Shown in pieces: positions 1 to 6,093 of a stretch of 8,456 nucleotides of DNA. Below the pieces are notes generated by a model, which did no database searches, had not been told where the DNA came from, and was given only the letters and a program-made list of their open reading frames with translations. The position numbers and the translations under genes were made by a program. Source of the DNA: an uncultured Collinsella sp. (GTDB lineage: Bacteria > Actinomycetota > Coriobacteriia > Coriobacteriales > Coriobacteriaceae); NCBI GenBank assembly GCA_900556285.1, contig USOF01000036.1, positions 1-8,456 on the forward strand, given 5' to 3'. The number at the start of each line of letters is the position of its first letter. Position 1 is the stretch's first letter.

Positions 1-915
1 GTGAATAGCGTGGGAGCCATTACTCCGGGCGTGCGTCTGCACGACCTTCCGCAGGGAACGGTCGAGGAGCGCATTCGCATGGCGGGCGAGCTGGGCTTTT
101 CGTGCATTCAGCTGCCGAGCAAGGTGCTCTACGCATCGATGGGGATCGATCGAGGCGGCCTGACCCGCGAGCTTGCCGACCATTTGCGTGCCGTGCTCGA
201 TGAGTCGGGCGTTTCGGTCGCCGTGCTCGGCTGCTATAAGAATTTGGCGACGCCCGATCGCCAACAGCTCATGGATAACATTGCCGAGTACGAGGCATGC
301 CTGAACTTTGCCCAGATGCTCGGCGGCTGCCCGGTGGGTACCGAGACCGGTCGTCCTAACGTGCAGAACGCCGTGGCGGACGACCGCATGACCGACGAGG
401 CACTCGATGCGTTTGTCGAGGCTCTCAAATATGTCTGCACGCGCGCCGAGGCCATGGGCGGGCAGATTTTGATCGAGCCCGGCTGGAACGAGACGGTTAA
501 CACGCCCCAGCGGTGCCGCGAGGTGCTCGAGCGCGTGCCGAGCGCGGCACTCGGCGTGATTTACGACCCGGTGTCGCTGCTACACCCCAGCGTTGTCGGC
601 GAGGCGCAGGAGATTACGTCGCACATGCTCTATCTGTGCGGCAGCAAGGTTCGCGTGCTGCATGCCAAGGACTACGAGGTCGTGAACAACGAGGATGAGG
701 CCGGCTGGTGCGACGGCACGGGCTCGCGCCTGGTATGCCATGGCGTGGGCGAGACGGGCCGTTACGACTTTGAGCCCATCGTCGCCTGGGCCGCTGCTGC
801 CTGCCCGGGCATTCCGTGTGTGGTCGAGAACAGCGTGCCGGCGACGGCGGCCGGCTGCTTGACGACGCTCAAGCGTATGTCTGCCCGTTGCGAAGGCGCG
901 CATCGGGAGATGTAG
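1..915 (+). CDS. Sugar phosphate isomerase/epimerase-like TIM-barrel protein (5' end at window edge)
   Basis: The 304-residue product looks like the xylose-isomerase-like TIM-barrel fold (AP_endonuc_2 family), whose members isomerise or epimerise sugars, sugar phosphates or inositol derivatives using a divalent metal. The likely metal ligands sit at the usual spacing: Glu159 in the strand reading ILIEP, Asp189 in VIYDP, His221 in VLHAKD and Glu276 in VVEN. A TETGRP segment around Glu115 and a HGVGETG segment at about 247-253 are further typical active-site loops. No signal peptide or membrane segment is seen, so it should be cytoplasmic. The reading frame opens with GTG at base 1, exactly at the edge. 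The first beta strand (GVRLHDL, residues 10-16) lies just inside it, so this could be the true start or one a few codons from it; an in-frame GTG at codon 4 is an alternative. No upstream sequence is available to look for a ribosome site. The fold is confident but the substrate cannot be assigned from sequence alone. Confidence 0.8.
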   Translation: MNSVGAITPGVRLHDLPQGTVEERIRMAGELGFSCIQLPSKVLYASMGIDRGGLTRELADHLRAVLDESGVSVAVLGCYKNLATPDRQQLMDNIAEYEACLNFAQMLGGCPVGTETGRPNVQNAVADDRMTDEALDAFVEALKYVCTRAEAMGGQILIEPGWNETVNTPQRCREVLERVPSAALGVIYDPVSLLHPSVVGEAQEITSHMLYLCGSKVRVLHAKDYEVVNNEDEAGWCDGTGSRLVCHGVGETGRYDFEPIVAWAAAACPGIPCVVENSVPATAAGCLTTLKRMSARCEGAHREM

Positions 916-922
916 CGTGGCT

Positions 923-945
923 GGCGGCCGCTACGGGCGGCCGTC
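923..945 (+). terminator. GC-rich hairpin just after the isomerase gene, candidate terminator
   Basis: The arms 923-931 and 937-945 form a 9-bp stem (one G-U pair) around a 5-base loop, starting 7 bases after the TAG stop at 913-915. Only a short T-containing stretch (TCTT) follows, so it is a weak intrinsic terminator by the classical rule. The position and GC-rich stem still fit a terminator or a 3'-end stabiliser. Folding is by eye, with no energy calculated. Confidence 0.45.
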
Positions 946-956
946 TTGCCGGTACT

Positions 957-977
957 GGGCAGCATCTGGAACTGCCC
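957..977 (+). terminator. Second small hairpin followed by a T-rich stretch
   Basis: GGGCAG at 957-962 pairs with CTGCCC at 972-977 across a 9-base loop, and a T-rich run (GTTATTGTGTT) follows. With the hairpin at 923-945 this gives two tandem stem-loops in the 96-base gap before the next gene. Either could end transcription from the upstream gene. If so, the gene at 1012 needs its own promoter, but I could not find a convincing -35/-10 pair here. The stem is short, so confidence is low. Confidence 0.3.
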
Positions 978-1011
978 GTTATTGTGTTGATGCGAATCAG
1001 AGGGGAATCGC

Positions 1012-2229
1012 GTGGCTATCCACATTGTCGAGGAAGCAAATCGTTGTCTGGGTTGTAAAAGGGCGTTCTGCCAGATCAAGGGCTGTCCGGTTCAGACGCC
1101 TATCCCGCAGGTCATCGATCTGTTTAAGCAGCGTCGTCTGGAGGAAGCGGGCGAGTTGCTGTTCCAGAACAACCCCATGAGCGCGGTCTGTTCCATGGTG
1201 TGCAACCATTCGGGCCAGTGCGAGGGTTCGTGCGTTCAGGGCCGCAAGGGTACGCCGGTGCATTTCTCGAGCATCGAGAACTATATCTCCACGGCGTATC
1301 TCGACCGCAAGGAGTGGGAGCCTGCGCCGTCGTGCGGCAAGCAGGTTGCCGTGGTCGGTTCGGGCCCTGCCGGTATTACCGTTGCCATTAAGATGGCCCA
1401 GCTGGGCTGCGCTGTCACCGTGTTTGAGCAGCGCCCTGAGATCGGCGGCGTGCTGGAGTACGGCATCCCCGAGTTCCGCCTGCCGCGCTCGCTGGTGCAA
1501 AAGTACCGCCACGTGATGTGCTCGCTCGGCGTGCGCGTGCGCCCCTCGACCACCATCGGCGGCGCGCTGCATATCGACGATCTGCTGCGCGACGGCTATG
1601 ACGCGGTCTTTGTGGGCACCGGCACTTGGCGTGCCCGCAAGCTGGGGATTCCCGGCGAGTCGCGCGGCAACGTGCTGTTTGGTATCGACTATCTGGTCGA
1701 CCCCACGAGTGTGGCGATCGGACAGAACGTGGCGGTCATCGGCGCCGGTAACGTTGCCATGGATGTGGCCCGCACGGCACTGCGTTCGGGTGCCCGCAAG
1801 GTTACCGTGTATGCCCGTTCGCGCCATATCTCTGCCATCGATGACGAGGTCGAGTTGACCGAGCTCGACGGCGCCGAGATCGTGTGTGGCAAGGCCATCT
1901 GCGCTATCGACGATAACGGCCCTGTGTTCGAGACGGCTATCTTTGACGAGGACAACAACGTGGTGGGCTACGAGGAAGAGCTCGACCATGCCGCGGCCGA
2001 TACCATCGTCATCGCGGCCTCTCAGGTGCCCAAGGACAAACTGGTGCTTACGACGGGCGGTCTGGAGACCGACCATCGTGGCCTGCTGTCGGTCGACGAG
2101 CAGGGCATGACCACGGTGCCTGGCGTCTTTGCCGCCGGCGACGTGGTCAACGGCCCGCTCACTGTGGTCCATGCAGTAGCCGGCGCCAAGCTCGCCGTCG
2201 AAGGTATGGTCGCCTACCTAGGCCTCTAA
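1012..2229 (+). CDS. Iron-sulfur FAD/NAD(P)-dependent oxidoreductase, GltD / NfnB / SudA class
   Basis: The 405-residue product has the layout of the glutamate synthase small-subunit family. The N-terminal helical iron-sulfur domain (about 1-95) has two cysteine groups, Cys12/15/20/25 followed by Pro, and Cys60/64/70/74. An FAD-binding Rossmann motif follows (Gly116, Gly118, Gly121, with Glu139 at the end of the second strand). Next comes GGVLEYGIPEFRLP (145-158), then an NAD(P) Rossmann motif (Gly244, Gly246, Ala249), and a C-terminal FAD contact reading AAGD at 374-377. Such proteins pass electrons between NAD(P)H, FAD and [4Fe-4S] clusters, usually to a partner such as the glutamate synthase large subunit or NfnA. 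The YGIPEFRLP wording resembles NfnB, SudA and the homotetrameric GltA type more than classical GltD, from memory. No partner gene is visible. The start is the GTG at 1012, supported by AGAGGGG at 999-1005 seven bases upstream and by the first cysteine at residue 12. It is probably cytoplasmic; the true substrate is unresolved. Confidence 0.88.
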   Translation: MAIHIVEEANRCLGCKRAFCQIKGCPVQTPIPQVIDLFKQRRLEEAGELLFQNNPMSAVCSMVCNHSGQCEGSCVQGRKGTPVHFSSIENYISTAYLDRKEWEPAPSCGKQVAVVGSGPAGITVAIKMAQLGCAVTVFEQRPEIGGVLEYGIPEFRLPRSLVQKYRHVMCSLGVRVRPSTTIGGALHIDDLLRDGYDAVFVGTGTWRARKLGIPGESRGNVLFGIDYLVDPTSVAIGQNVAVIGAGNVAMDVARTALRSGARKVTVYARSRHISAIDDEVELTELDGAEIVCGKAICAIDDNGPVFETAIFDEDNNVVGYEEELDHAAADTIVIAASQVPKDKLVLTTGGLETDHRGLLSVDEQGMTTVPGVFAAGDVVNGPLTVVHAVAGAKLAVEGMVAYLGL

Positions 2230-2248
2230 CTCCATCCCACCCATCAGT

Positions 2249-2316
2249 TGCGGTGAAATACGGACTGTTTTGGCTGTCAAAGGCCTTATCTACTCCGTAT
2301 TCCACCGCATCTTTTT
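2249..2316 (+). terminator. Long palindrome plus T-run between convergent genes, probable terminator
   Basis: The arms 2249-2264 and 2294-2309 are complementary over 16 bp with a single A-C mismatch and enclose a 29-base loop. On the + strand the stem runs straight into TCTTTTT (2310-2316), so it fits an intrinsic terminator for the oxidoreductase gene. It lies 19 bases past that gene's stop. It also lies just past the kdpE stop (2327) on the other strand, where the same stem would form but without a T-run. It may therefore slow transcription from both sides. The loop is long for a terminator and holds a possible short inner stem (GGC at 2272-2274 with GCC at 2283-2285). Confidence 0.7.
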
Positions 2317-2326
2317 GTGGGGTGGG

Positions 2327-3031
2327 CTAGAGACGCTGCATGCGGTACCCGACACCCATGTGCGTCTGAATCATCTTGGGGTGAGAGGGGTCTGCCTCGA
2401 TCTTCTTGCGCAGGGTGCGCATGAACACGCGCAGGCTCGCCAGATCGCTGTCCCAGCTCGTGCCCCATATCTCGCGGGTGATGAAGGTGTGGGTGAGCAC
2501 CTTGTCGACGTTTTTCGCCAGAAGGACGAGCAATTTGTACTCGGTTGGGGTGAGCGAGAGCTCGCGCCCGTCTTTCGTCGCGTATCCTGCGGCGTAGTCG
2601 ATATGCAGCGGACCGTTGTCGAACGTGCTCGCTTCTGTCGACTCGCTCGACGCCATCGAGGAGCGCCTCAAATTCGCACGGACGCGCGCGAGCAACTCAT
2701 CCACAGAAAAGGGCTTGGTGAGGTAGTCGTCTGCCCCTGCGTCAAGTGCTGCAATCTTGTCGGAATCTTCGGTGCGCGCCGAAATGACGATAATGGGGAC
2801 TGCCGACCAGCTTCGGATTTTCGTGATGACCTCGATGCCGTCAATGTCGGGAAGGCCGAGGTCGAGCATGATGAGGCTGGGACCGTGCGACACCGCATCC
2901 ATGATGGCGGCCTGGCCGTTGCAAACCTTGCTCACGACATAGCCGTGGAGGTCAAGCGCGGTCGAAACGAGGTTTTGAACGGTCAGGTCATCTTCGACCA
3001 GAAGGATGCGTGGCTTAGCGGCATTATTCAT
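2327..3031 (-). CDS. kdpE: KdpE, OmpR-family response regulator of the potassium pump operon
   Basis: The 234-residue product is a complete OmpR/PhoB-type regulator. The receiver domain (about 7-121) has the acidic pair Asp14/Asp15, the phospho-acceptor Asp57 in MLDLGLP, the switch residue Ser84 and the conserved Lys106 in KPF. A Ser-rich linker (about 124-135) leads to a winged helix-turn-helix DNA-binding domain (about 139-234) with LSLTPTEYKLL, the recognition region LRVFMRTLRKKIE, and the wing ending GVGYRM. Phosphorylated KdpE normally activates kdpFABC. I chose the ATG at 3031, preceded by GAGGAG (+ strand 3042-3047) about ten bases upstream. The frame stays open further upstream, but that part lies inside kdpD and is not receiver-like. 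Its start overlaps the kdpD stop in the bases ATGAATAA, so translation of the two is probably coupled. The assignment rests on domain content plus direct linkage to kdpD and the kdpFAB genes. Confidence 0.95.
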   Translation of the reverse strand: MNNAAKPRILLVEDDLTVQNLVSTALDLHGYVVSKVCNGQAAIMDAVSHGPSLIMLDLGLPDIDGIEVITKIRSWSAVPIIVISARTEDSDKIAALDAGADDYLTKPFSVDELLARVRANLRRSSMASSESTEASTFDNGPLHIDYAAGYATKDGRELSLTPTEYKLLVLLAKNVDKVLTHTFITREIWGTSWDSDLASLRVFMRTLRKKIEADPSHPKMIQTHMGVGYRMQRL

Positions 3032-5759
3032 GAATCTCGATCTCCTCGGCGGGCAGGGTAAAACGGAAGACGGCCCCATGGGGGTGGTTGTCGCGAACTT
3101 CGATGACGCCGCCATGCGCCTCCACGATGGAGCGGCAGAGCGACAGTCCAAGGCCGATGCTTCGACGCGAATCCACGGGCCGCGTATTGCTTGAGGTGAA
3201 GAAGCGCTCAAAGATATGAGGCTTGTCGCAGTCTGCCACACCCGGTCCATCGTCTGCGACGTTCACCACGACGAACGCACCCTCGCGACGTGCGCTGATG
3301 GCGACAGTCGAGTCCTCGGGCGTGTATTTGAAGGCGTTCATGATGAGATTCGTAAGCACCTGCATGATGAGATGGACGTCGATGCGTACCAGCAGGATGT
3401 CGTCAGTGTGCTCGATGGTGACGGCACGTCCATGCGATGCTTGGGCGACATGGCTGAGGGCGGCCTCGATGACCTCGTCGATGAGCTCGGATGTTAAGTT
3501 GAGGCGAATGGTGCCGTCCTCGACGCGTGTGATGGCGAGGAGGTTCTCCACGGTATCGATAAGCCAGAGGGAATCGTCGTAGATGGCATCGGCGAGATCG
3601 CAGCGTTGTTCGAGGCTGAGCTTCTCGTCGCTCTTCCGAAGGATTGCCGCAGATCCGGATATAGCCGTGAGGGGTGTCCTCAAATCGTGGCCGATGGAGC
3701 GCAAAAGGTTGGCGCGCAGCTGCTCGTTTTTCGCCAAGACCGCAGCCTCTTCGCGCTCTTGCGCCGCCCGGTCGCTTTCGAGCGCCAAGGCGCATTCACC
3801 TACGATAGATAGGACGATCGAATGCTCGAAGGCTTCGATCTCGTGCCCCTCCAGGGCGATGCCGATGACACCGAATACCTTGTCGCCGGTGCGAACCGCG
3901 AGGTAGAGACAGTGCGCCTCAGGCAGGGTCCGCGTGCTTGCGCCCGCGCGCTTGTTGTTGGTGTAGGTCCAGGTTGCAACGGCGCGCTCGTAGTCGGTGA
4001 GCAGCGACGCGGATCGGTTTTCGGTGCCAGTGGACTCATAGAGCGCCTTGCCGAGCGTGCCATGTTCAGCGGCATAGAAGACCACGTCGAGTTTTAGCAG
4101 TTTGATGAGTTGGTTCATGGTGACGCGGGCGCACTCCTCCGCGCTATGGGCTTGCTGCAAGAGCTGGTTCGTTTCGAGGAGTACGCGCGTTTTGAATGCG
4201 TTCTCGGCGGAGGTACGGGCGTTGTCGGCGATGCGCGCAGTTAACTCGCCGGCGACCATAGCGGTAGCGAACATGATGCCGAACGTGACCAGATAGCTTC
4301 GGTCGTAGCTGGCGAGCGAAAACAGAGGCGTGACGAAGCAGAAGTTGTAAAGCACTACAGAGAGCACGCTCGATACGATCGTGCAGATACGCCCCGTCGT
4401 GGTGACGGCGGTCAGCAGGGCCGTGAGGATATAGAGGGATATGATGCTGGAATCGGCAAATCCCAGATGGCGGAAAGCCGTGCCGATCGCCGTGGCGACA
4501 AGAGAGAGGGCCAACGTGCGAAGCGCGTCTCGGCTGCTGGGCGGCTGCAGGGCGAGCACACGGCGGTGTCCTTTGGGCCGGGAGGGCGGAGTCGACTGGT
4601 CTGGAATGATGTAAATGTCGAGGTTCGGGGCGAATGTTATGAGCTGTTCTACGAGAGACTTACGGCCGAAGAGGGCCTGACGGACGCTGCTGCGCTCGCC
4701 CGTGCGCCCCATGACGATCTTCGAAATACCCGACAGGCGCGCGAACTCGGAGATCTGAAACGCGATGTCGTCGCCATAGACGGTTTCCATATGTGCTCCG
4801 AGCTGCTCGGCTAGGGCGATATTGGCTGCAAGCTTGGCGCGCTCATCATCGCTCATGGCTTGCGTGCGCGGGCTCTCTACGAACAGGGCGACGAGCTCGC
4901 TGCGAAACGCTTTCGCCATGCGTGCGGCGGCACGGACGATGCGGGGATTGGTCGGCGCCGGGGAGACACAGACTAAGATACGCTCCCTGGTGTAGTAGTC
5001 ACGGTTTCCCAGCACGCGTGCGGCGTCTGTGAGGTGACCGGTGCGATCGGCGCAGCGGCGCAGCGCGATTTCTCGGAGTGCGGTGAGGTTCTCGACGGTA
5101 AAAAAATGCTGTTGCGCTCGGTCGGCTTGTGCGGGACGGTAGACGAGGCCGGCGCGAAGGCGCTCAAGTAGGTCTTCGGGCTCTATGTCGACGAGCTCGA
5201 CCTGGTCGGCATCATCGAAGATACGGTCGGGGATTCGTTCGCTCACGACAACGCCGGTGATGGATGCAACCATGTCGTTTAGGCTCTCGATATGCTGAAC
5301 GTTCACGGTCGTATAGACGTCGATGCCCGCATGTAGAAGTTCCTCGACGTCTTGATAGCGTTTGTCGTGGCGAGACCCCGGCGCATTCGTATGGGCGAGC
5401 TCGTCGACAAGGATGAGCTGAGGGGCGCGTTCGATAGCCGCATCTAGATCGAACTCGCTGAGCGCAATGCCGTTGTGCTCGATGAGTTTACAGGGCACGT
5501 TCTCAAGCCCTTGTGCAAGATGGGCAGTTGCCGGACGTTCGTGCGGCTCGATGTATCCCGCGACGACGTCGACACCTCGCCGTTTGGCGGCGTGGGCGGC
5601 TTGAAGCATCGCATAGGTTTTGCCTGTGCCAGCAGCGTAGCCAAAGAAAATCTTGAGATGTCCCCGGCTGGTTCGAGCGTCATCGGCGACCTCGTCTTTC
5701 TCAATTGCCTTGAGGATGAGGTCTGGATTGACGCGAGTGTCCGATGCGTCGCGCTGCAT
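3024..5759 (-). CDS. kdpD: KdpD, membrane sensor histidine kinase for K+ limitation
   Basis: The 911-residue product has the full KdpD architecture. The N-terminal cytoplasmic KdpD domain (about 30-240) has a Walker-A-like GYAAGTGKT at 40-48 and a Walker-B-like LILVDELAHTNAPGSRH, with Asp119 and Glu120. A universal-stress-protein-like domain spans about 260-396. Four closely spaced membrane helices lie at about 413-520, followed by a GAF-like region (about 533-665). The kinase core has the phospho-accepting His691 in SIGHDLRTPL, the N-box Asn808 in NLIMNAFKYTP, DDGPGV at 836-841 and a GLGL box near 879. It autophosphorylates on the His and passes phosphate to KdpE; in E. coli it also removes it. 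The length is close to E. coli KdpD (894 residues). I chose the ATG at 5759 because AGAAAGG stands 7 bases upstream. The frame opens at 5813, but that would add 18 residues unlike the family. All catalytic motifs are intact. Confidence 0.96.
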   Translation of the reverse strand: MQRDASDTRVNPDLILKAIEKDEVADDARTSRGHLKIFFGYAAGTGKTYAMLQAAHAAKRRGVDVVAGYIEPHERPATAHLAQGLENVPCKLIEHNGIALSEFDLDAAIERAPQLILVDELAHTNAPGSRHDKRYQDVEELLHAGIDVYTTVNVQHIESLNDMVASITGVVVSERIPDRIFDDADQVELVDIEPEDLLERLRAGLVYRPAQADRAQQHFFTVENLTALREIALRRCADRTGHLTDAARVLGNRDYYTRERILVCVSPAPTNPRIVRAAARMAKAFRSELVALFVESPRTQAMSDDERAKLAANIALAEQLGAHMETVYGDDIAFQISEFARLSGISKIVMGRTGERSSVRQALFGRKSLVEQLITFAPNLDIYIIPDQSTPPSRPKGHRRVLALQPPSSRDALRTLALSLVATAIGTAFRHLGFADSSIISLYILTALLTAVTTTGRICTIVSSVLSVVLYNFCFVTPLFSLASYDRSYLVTFGIMFATAMVAGELTARIADNARTSAENAFKTRVLLETNQLLQQAHSAEECARVTMNQLIKLLKLDVVFYAAEHGTLGKALYESTGTENRSASLLTDYERAVATWTYTNNKRAGASTRTLPEAHCLYLAVRTGDKVFGVIGIALEGHEIEAFEHSIVLSIVGECALALESDRAAQEREEAAVLAKNEQLRANLLRSIGHDLRTPLTAISGSAAILRKSDEKLSLEQRCDLADAIYDDSLWLIDTVENLLAITRVEDGTIRLNLTSELIDEVIEAALSHVAQASHGRAVTIEHTDDILLVRIDVHLIMQVLTNLIMNAFKYTPEDSTVAISARREGAFVVVNVADDGPGVADCDKPHIFERFFTSSNTRPVDSRRSIGLGLSLCRSIVEAHGGVIEVRDNHPHGAVFRFTLPAEEIEIHE

Positions 5760-5766
5760 AGCGTAG

Positions 5767-5773
5767 CCTTTCT
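5767..5773 (-). promoter_or_regulatory. Ribosome binding site deciding the kdpD start
   Basis: Read on the - strand this is AGAAAGG, seven bases before the ATG at 5759. It favours that start over the in-frame ATG at 5813. Confidence 0.65.
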
Positions 5774-5791
5774 GAAGCGTTGTCCATGCGT

Positions 5792-5820
5792 GCATACGCG
5801 GTGAGGACGCCACTGTATGC
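5792..5820 (-). repeat. Inverted repeat in the kdpD upstream region
   Basis: GCATAC at 5792-5797 and GTATGC at 5815-5820 are perfect complements separated by 17 bases. The spacer can form a small inner stem (5800-5803 with 5808-5811). It would fall in the kdpD 5' untranslated region if transcription starts near 5826. It may be an mRNA hairpin or a protein site, and six-base arms can also arise by chance. Confidence 0.3.
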
Positions 5821-5831
5821 TCGCGAGGTCG

Positions 5832-5837
5832 AGTATA
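5832..5837 (-). promoter_or_regulatory. Candidate -10 element for kdpDE
   Basis: On the - strand these bases read TATACT, five of six matches to the sigma-70 type -10 consensus. Transcription would start near 5826, leaving a leader of about 66 bases before kdpD. No good -35 hexamer lies 16-18 bases upstream, which would fit an activator-dependent or weak promoter. The call comes from visual matching only. Confidence 0.35.
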
Positions 5838-5870
5838 GGCGCACTACAGCCGCAATAGTGCTTTCTACCT

Positions 5871-5888
5871 GCATCTTTACGGCATCTT
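5871..5888. promoter_or_regulatory. Direct repeat with 11-bp period, candidate KdpE operator
   Basis: GCATCTT occurs at 5871-5877 and again at 5882-5888, exactly 11 bases apart, on one face of the helix. OmpR-family regulators bind such tandem half-sites, and the E. coli KdpE site (TTTATA-N5-TTTACA) has the same 11-base spacing. The repeat lies about 42-59 bases upstream of the proposed kdpF start and about 45-62 bases upstream of the proposed kdpD start. It therefore could serve both directions. The binding role is inferred from the repeat geometry and the presence of kdpE. Confidence 0.5.
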
Positions 5889-5893
5889 AAGGA

Positions 5894-5913
5894 CGTGAGC
5901 CCCGGCCCTCACG
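5894..5913 (+). repeat. Inverted repeat inside the proposed kdpF promoter spacer
   Basis: CGTGAG at 5894-5899 and CTCACG at 5908-5913 are perfect complements separated by an 8-base GC-only spacer. The element overlaps the proposed -35 and spacer of the kdpF promoter. It might be a second operator. Because a CCTCTTT stretch follows, it might instead be a short terminator or attenuator hairpin if transcription starts further upstream. Confidence 0.4.
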
Positions 5914-5923
5914 CCTCTTTAAT
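5895..5923 (+). promoter_or_regulatory. Candidate promoter of the kdpFAB(C) operon
   Basis: TTTAAT at 5918-5923 matches the -10 consensus at five of six positions. Seventeen bases upstream, the hexamer GTGAGC (5895-5900) matches the -35 consensus at only three. A good -10 with a poor -35, and a tandem repeat ending about six bases upstream of the -35, is the arrangement expected of a promoter activated by an OmpR-type regulator. Transcription would begin near 5930, giving a leader of about 74 bases. Confidence 0.4.
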
Positions 5924-5949
5924 CCCTAGAAGCGTTTACTGTCCCCAGG

Positions 5950-5982
5950 CGCTTGCGAGAGCAGGCGTCCGAGACATCGGAC
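5950..5982 (+). other. Two adjacent hairpins in the kdpF leader
   Basis: The first hairpin pairs 5950-5956 with 5961-5967 (7 bp including one G-U) and is capped by the tetraloop GAGA, a GNRA type. The second pairs 5967-5972 with 5977-5982 (6 bp) around the loop GACA. They share G5967, so they either stack end to end or compete for that base. Both end before the ribosome binding site AAAGGGG (5991-5997). The structure may tune mRNA stability or translation. I could not match it to a known riboswitch class, and the folding is by eye. Confidence 0.4.
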
Positions 5983-6003
5983 CGCGTGTGAAAGGGGCGG
6001 TAA

Positions 6004-6090
6004 ATGGACATCCTCATTCCCATCATCGGAGTCGTCTGCATTGGACTCTTTATCTATTACATCTACATTCTGATGAGGAGTGATTCGTAA
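6004..6090 (+). CDS. kdpF: KdpF, small membrane subunit of the K+ pump
   Basis: This 28-residue gene encodes MDILIPIIGVVCIGLFIYYI followed by a short tail with Arg25 and Asp27. That is one hydrophobic helix (about 3-24) ending in a charged cytoplasmic-type tail, as in KdpF of other bacteria, which is about 29 residues. KdpF sits in the membrane against KdpA and stabilises the KdpABC complex. Start and stop are clear: AAAGGGG at 5991-5997 lies six bases before the ATG, and TAA at 6088-6090 is followed three bases later by the kdpA start. Sequence identity among KdpF proteins is low, so the call rests on size, hydrophobicity and position directly before kdpA. Confidence 0.87.
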   Translation: MDILIPIIGVVCIGLFIYYIYILMRSDS

Positions 6091-6093
6091 ACT

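Noticed and set aside
980..985. TATTGT as a -10 box for the gene at 1012
   Set aside because: It matches only four of six positions and no acceptable -35 lies 16-18 bases upstream.
997..2172. Long open frame of 391 codons on the - strand opposite the oxidoreductase gene
   Set aside because: It mirrors the + strand gene in a GC-rich codon-biased region and its translation is rich in His, Arg and Ala with no recognisable domain. The + strand gene has clear cofactor motifs.
2270..3061. Open frame of 263 codons on the + strand opposite kdpE
   Set aside because: It covers the palindrome and kdpE in antisense, its translation has no recognisable domain, and kdpE is unmistakable on the other strand.
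3032..3250. Extended N-terminus for kdpE starting at 3250
   Set aside because: The extra 73 residues lie fully within the kdpD kinase domain in another frame and are unlike any receiver domain. The ATG at 3031 has a good ribosome site and gives the usual KdpE length.
5760..5813. Upstream ATG for kdpD at 5813
   Set aside because: It would add 18 residues unlike the KdpD start, and the ribosome site at 5767-5773 supports the ATG at 5759.
5925..6003. c-di-AMP (ydaO) riboswitch in the kdp leader
   Set aside because: I looked because such switches can control K+ genes. The leader is too short and lacks the conserved segments I know for that class.
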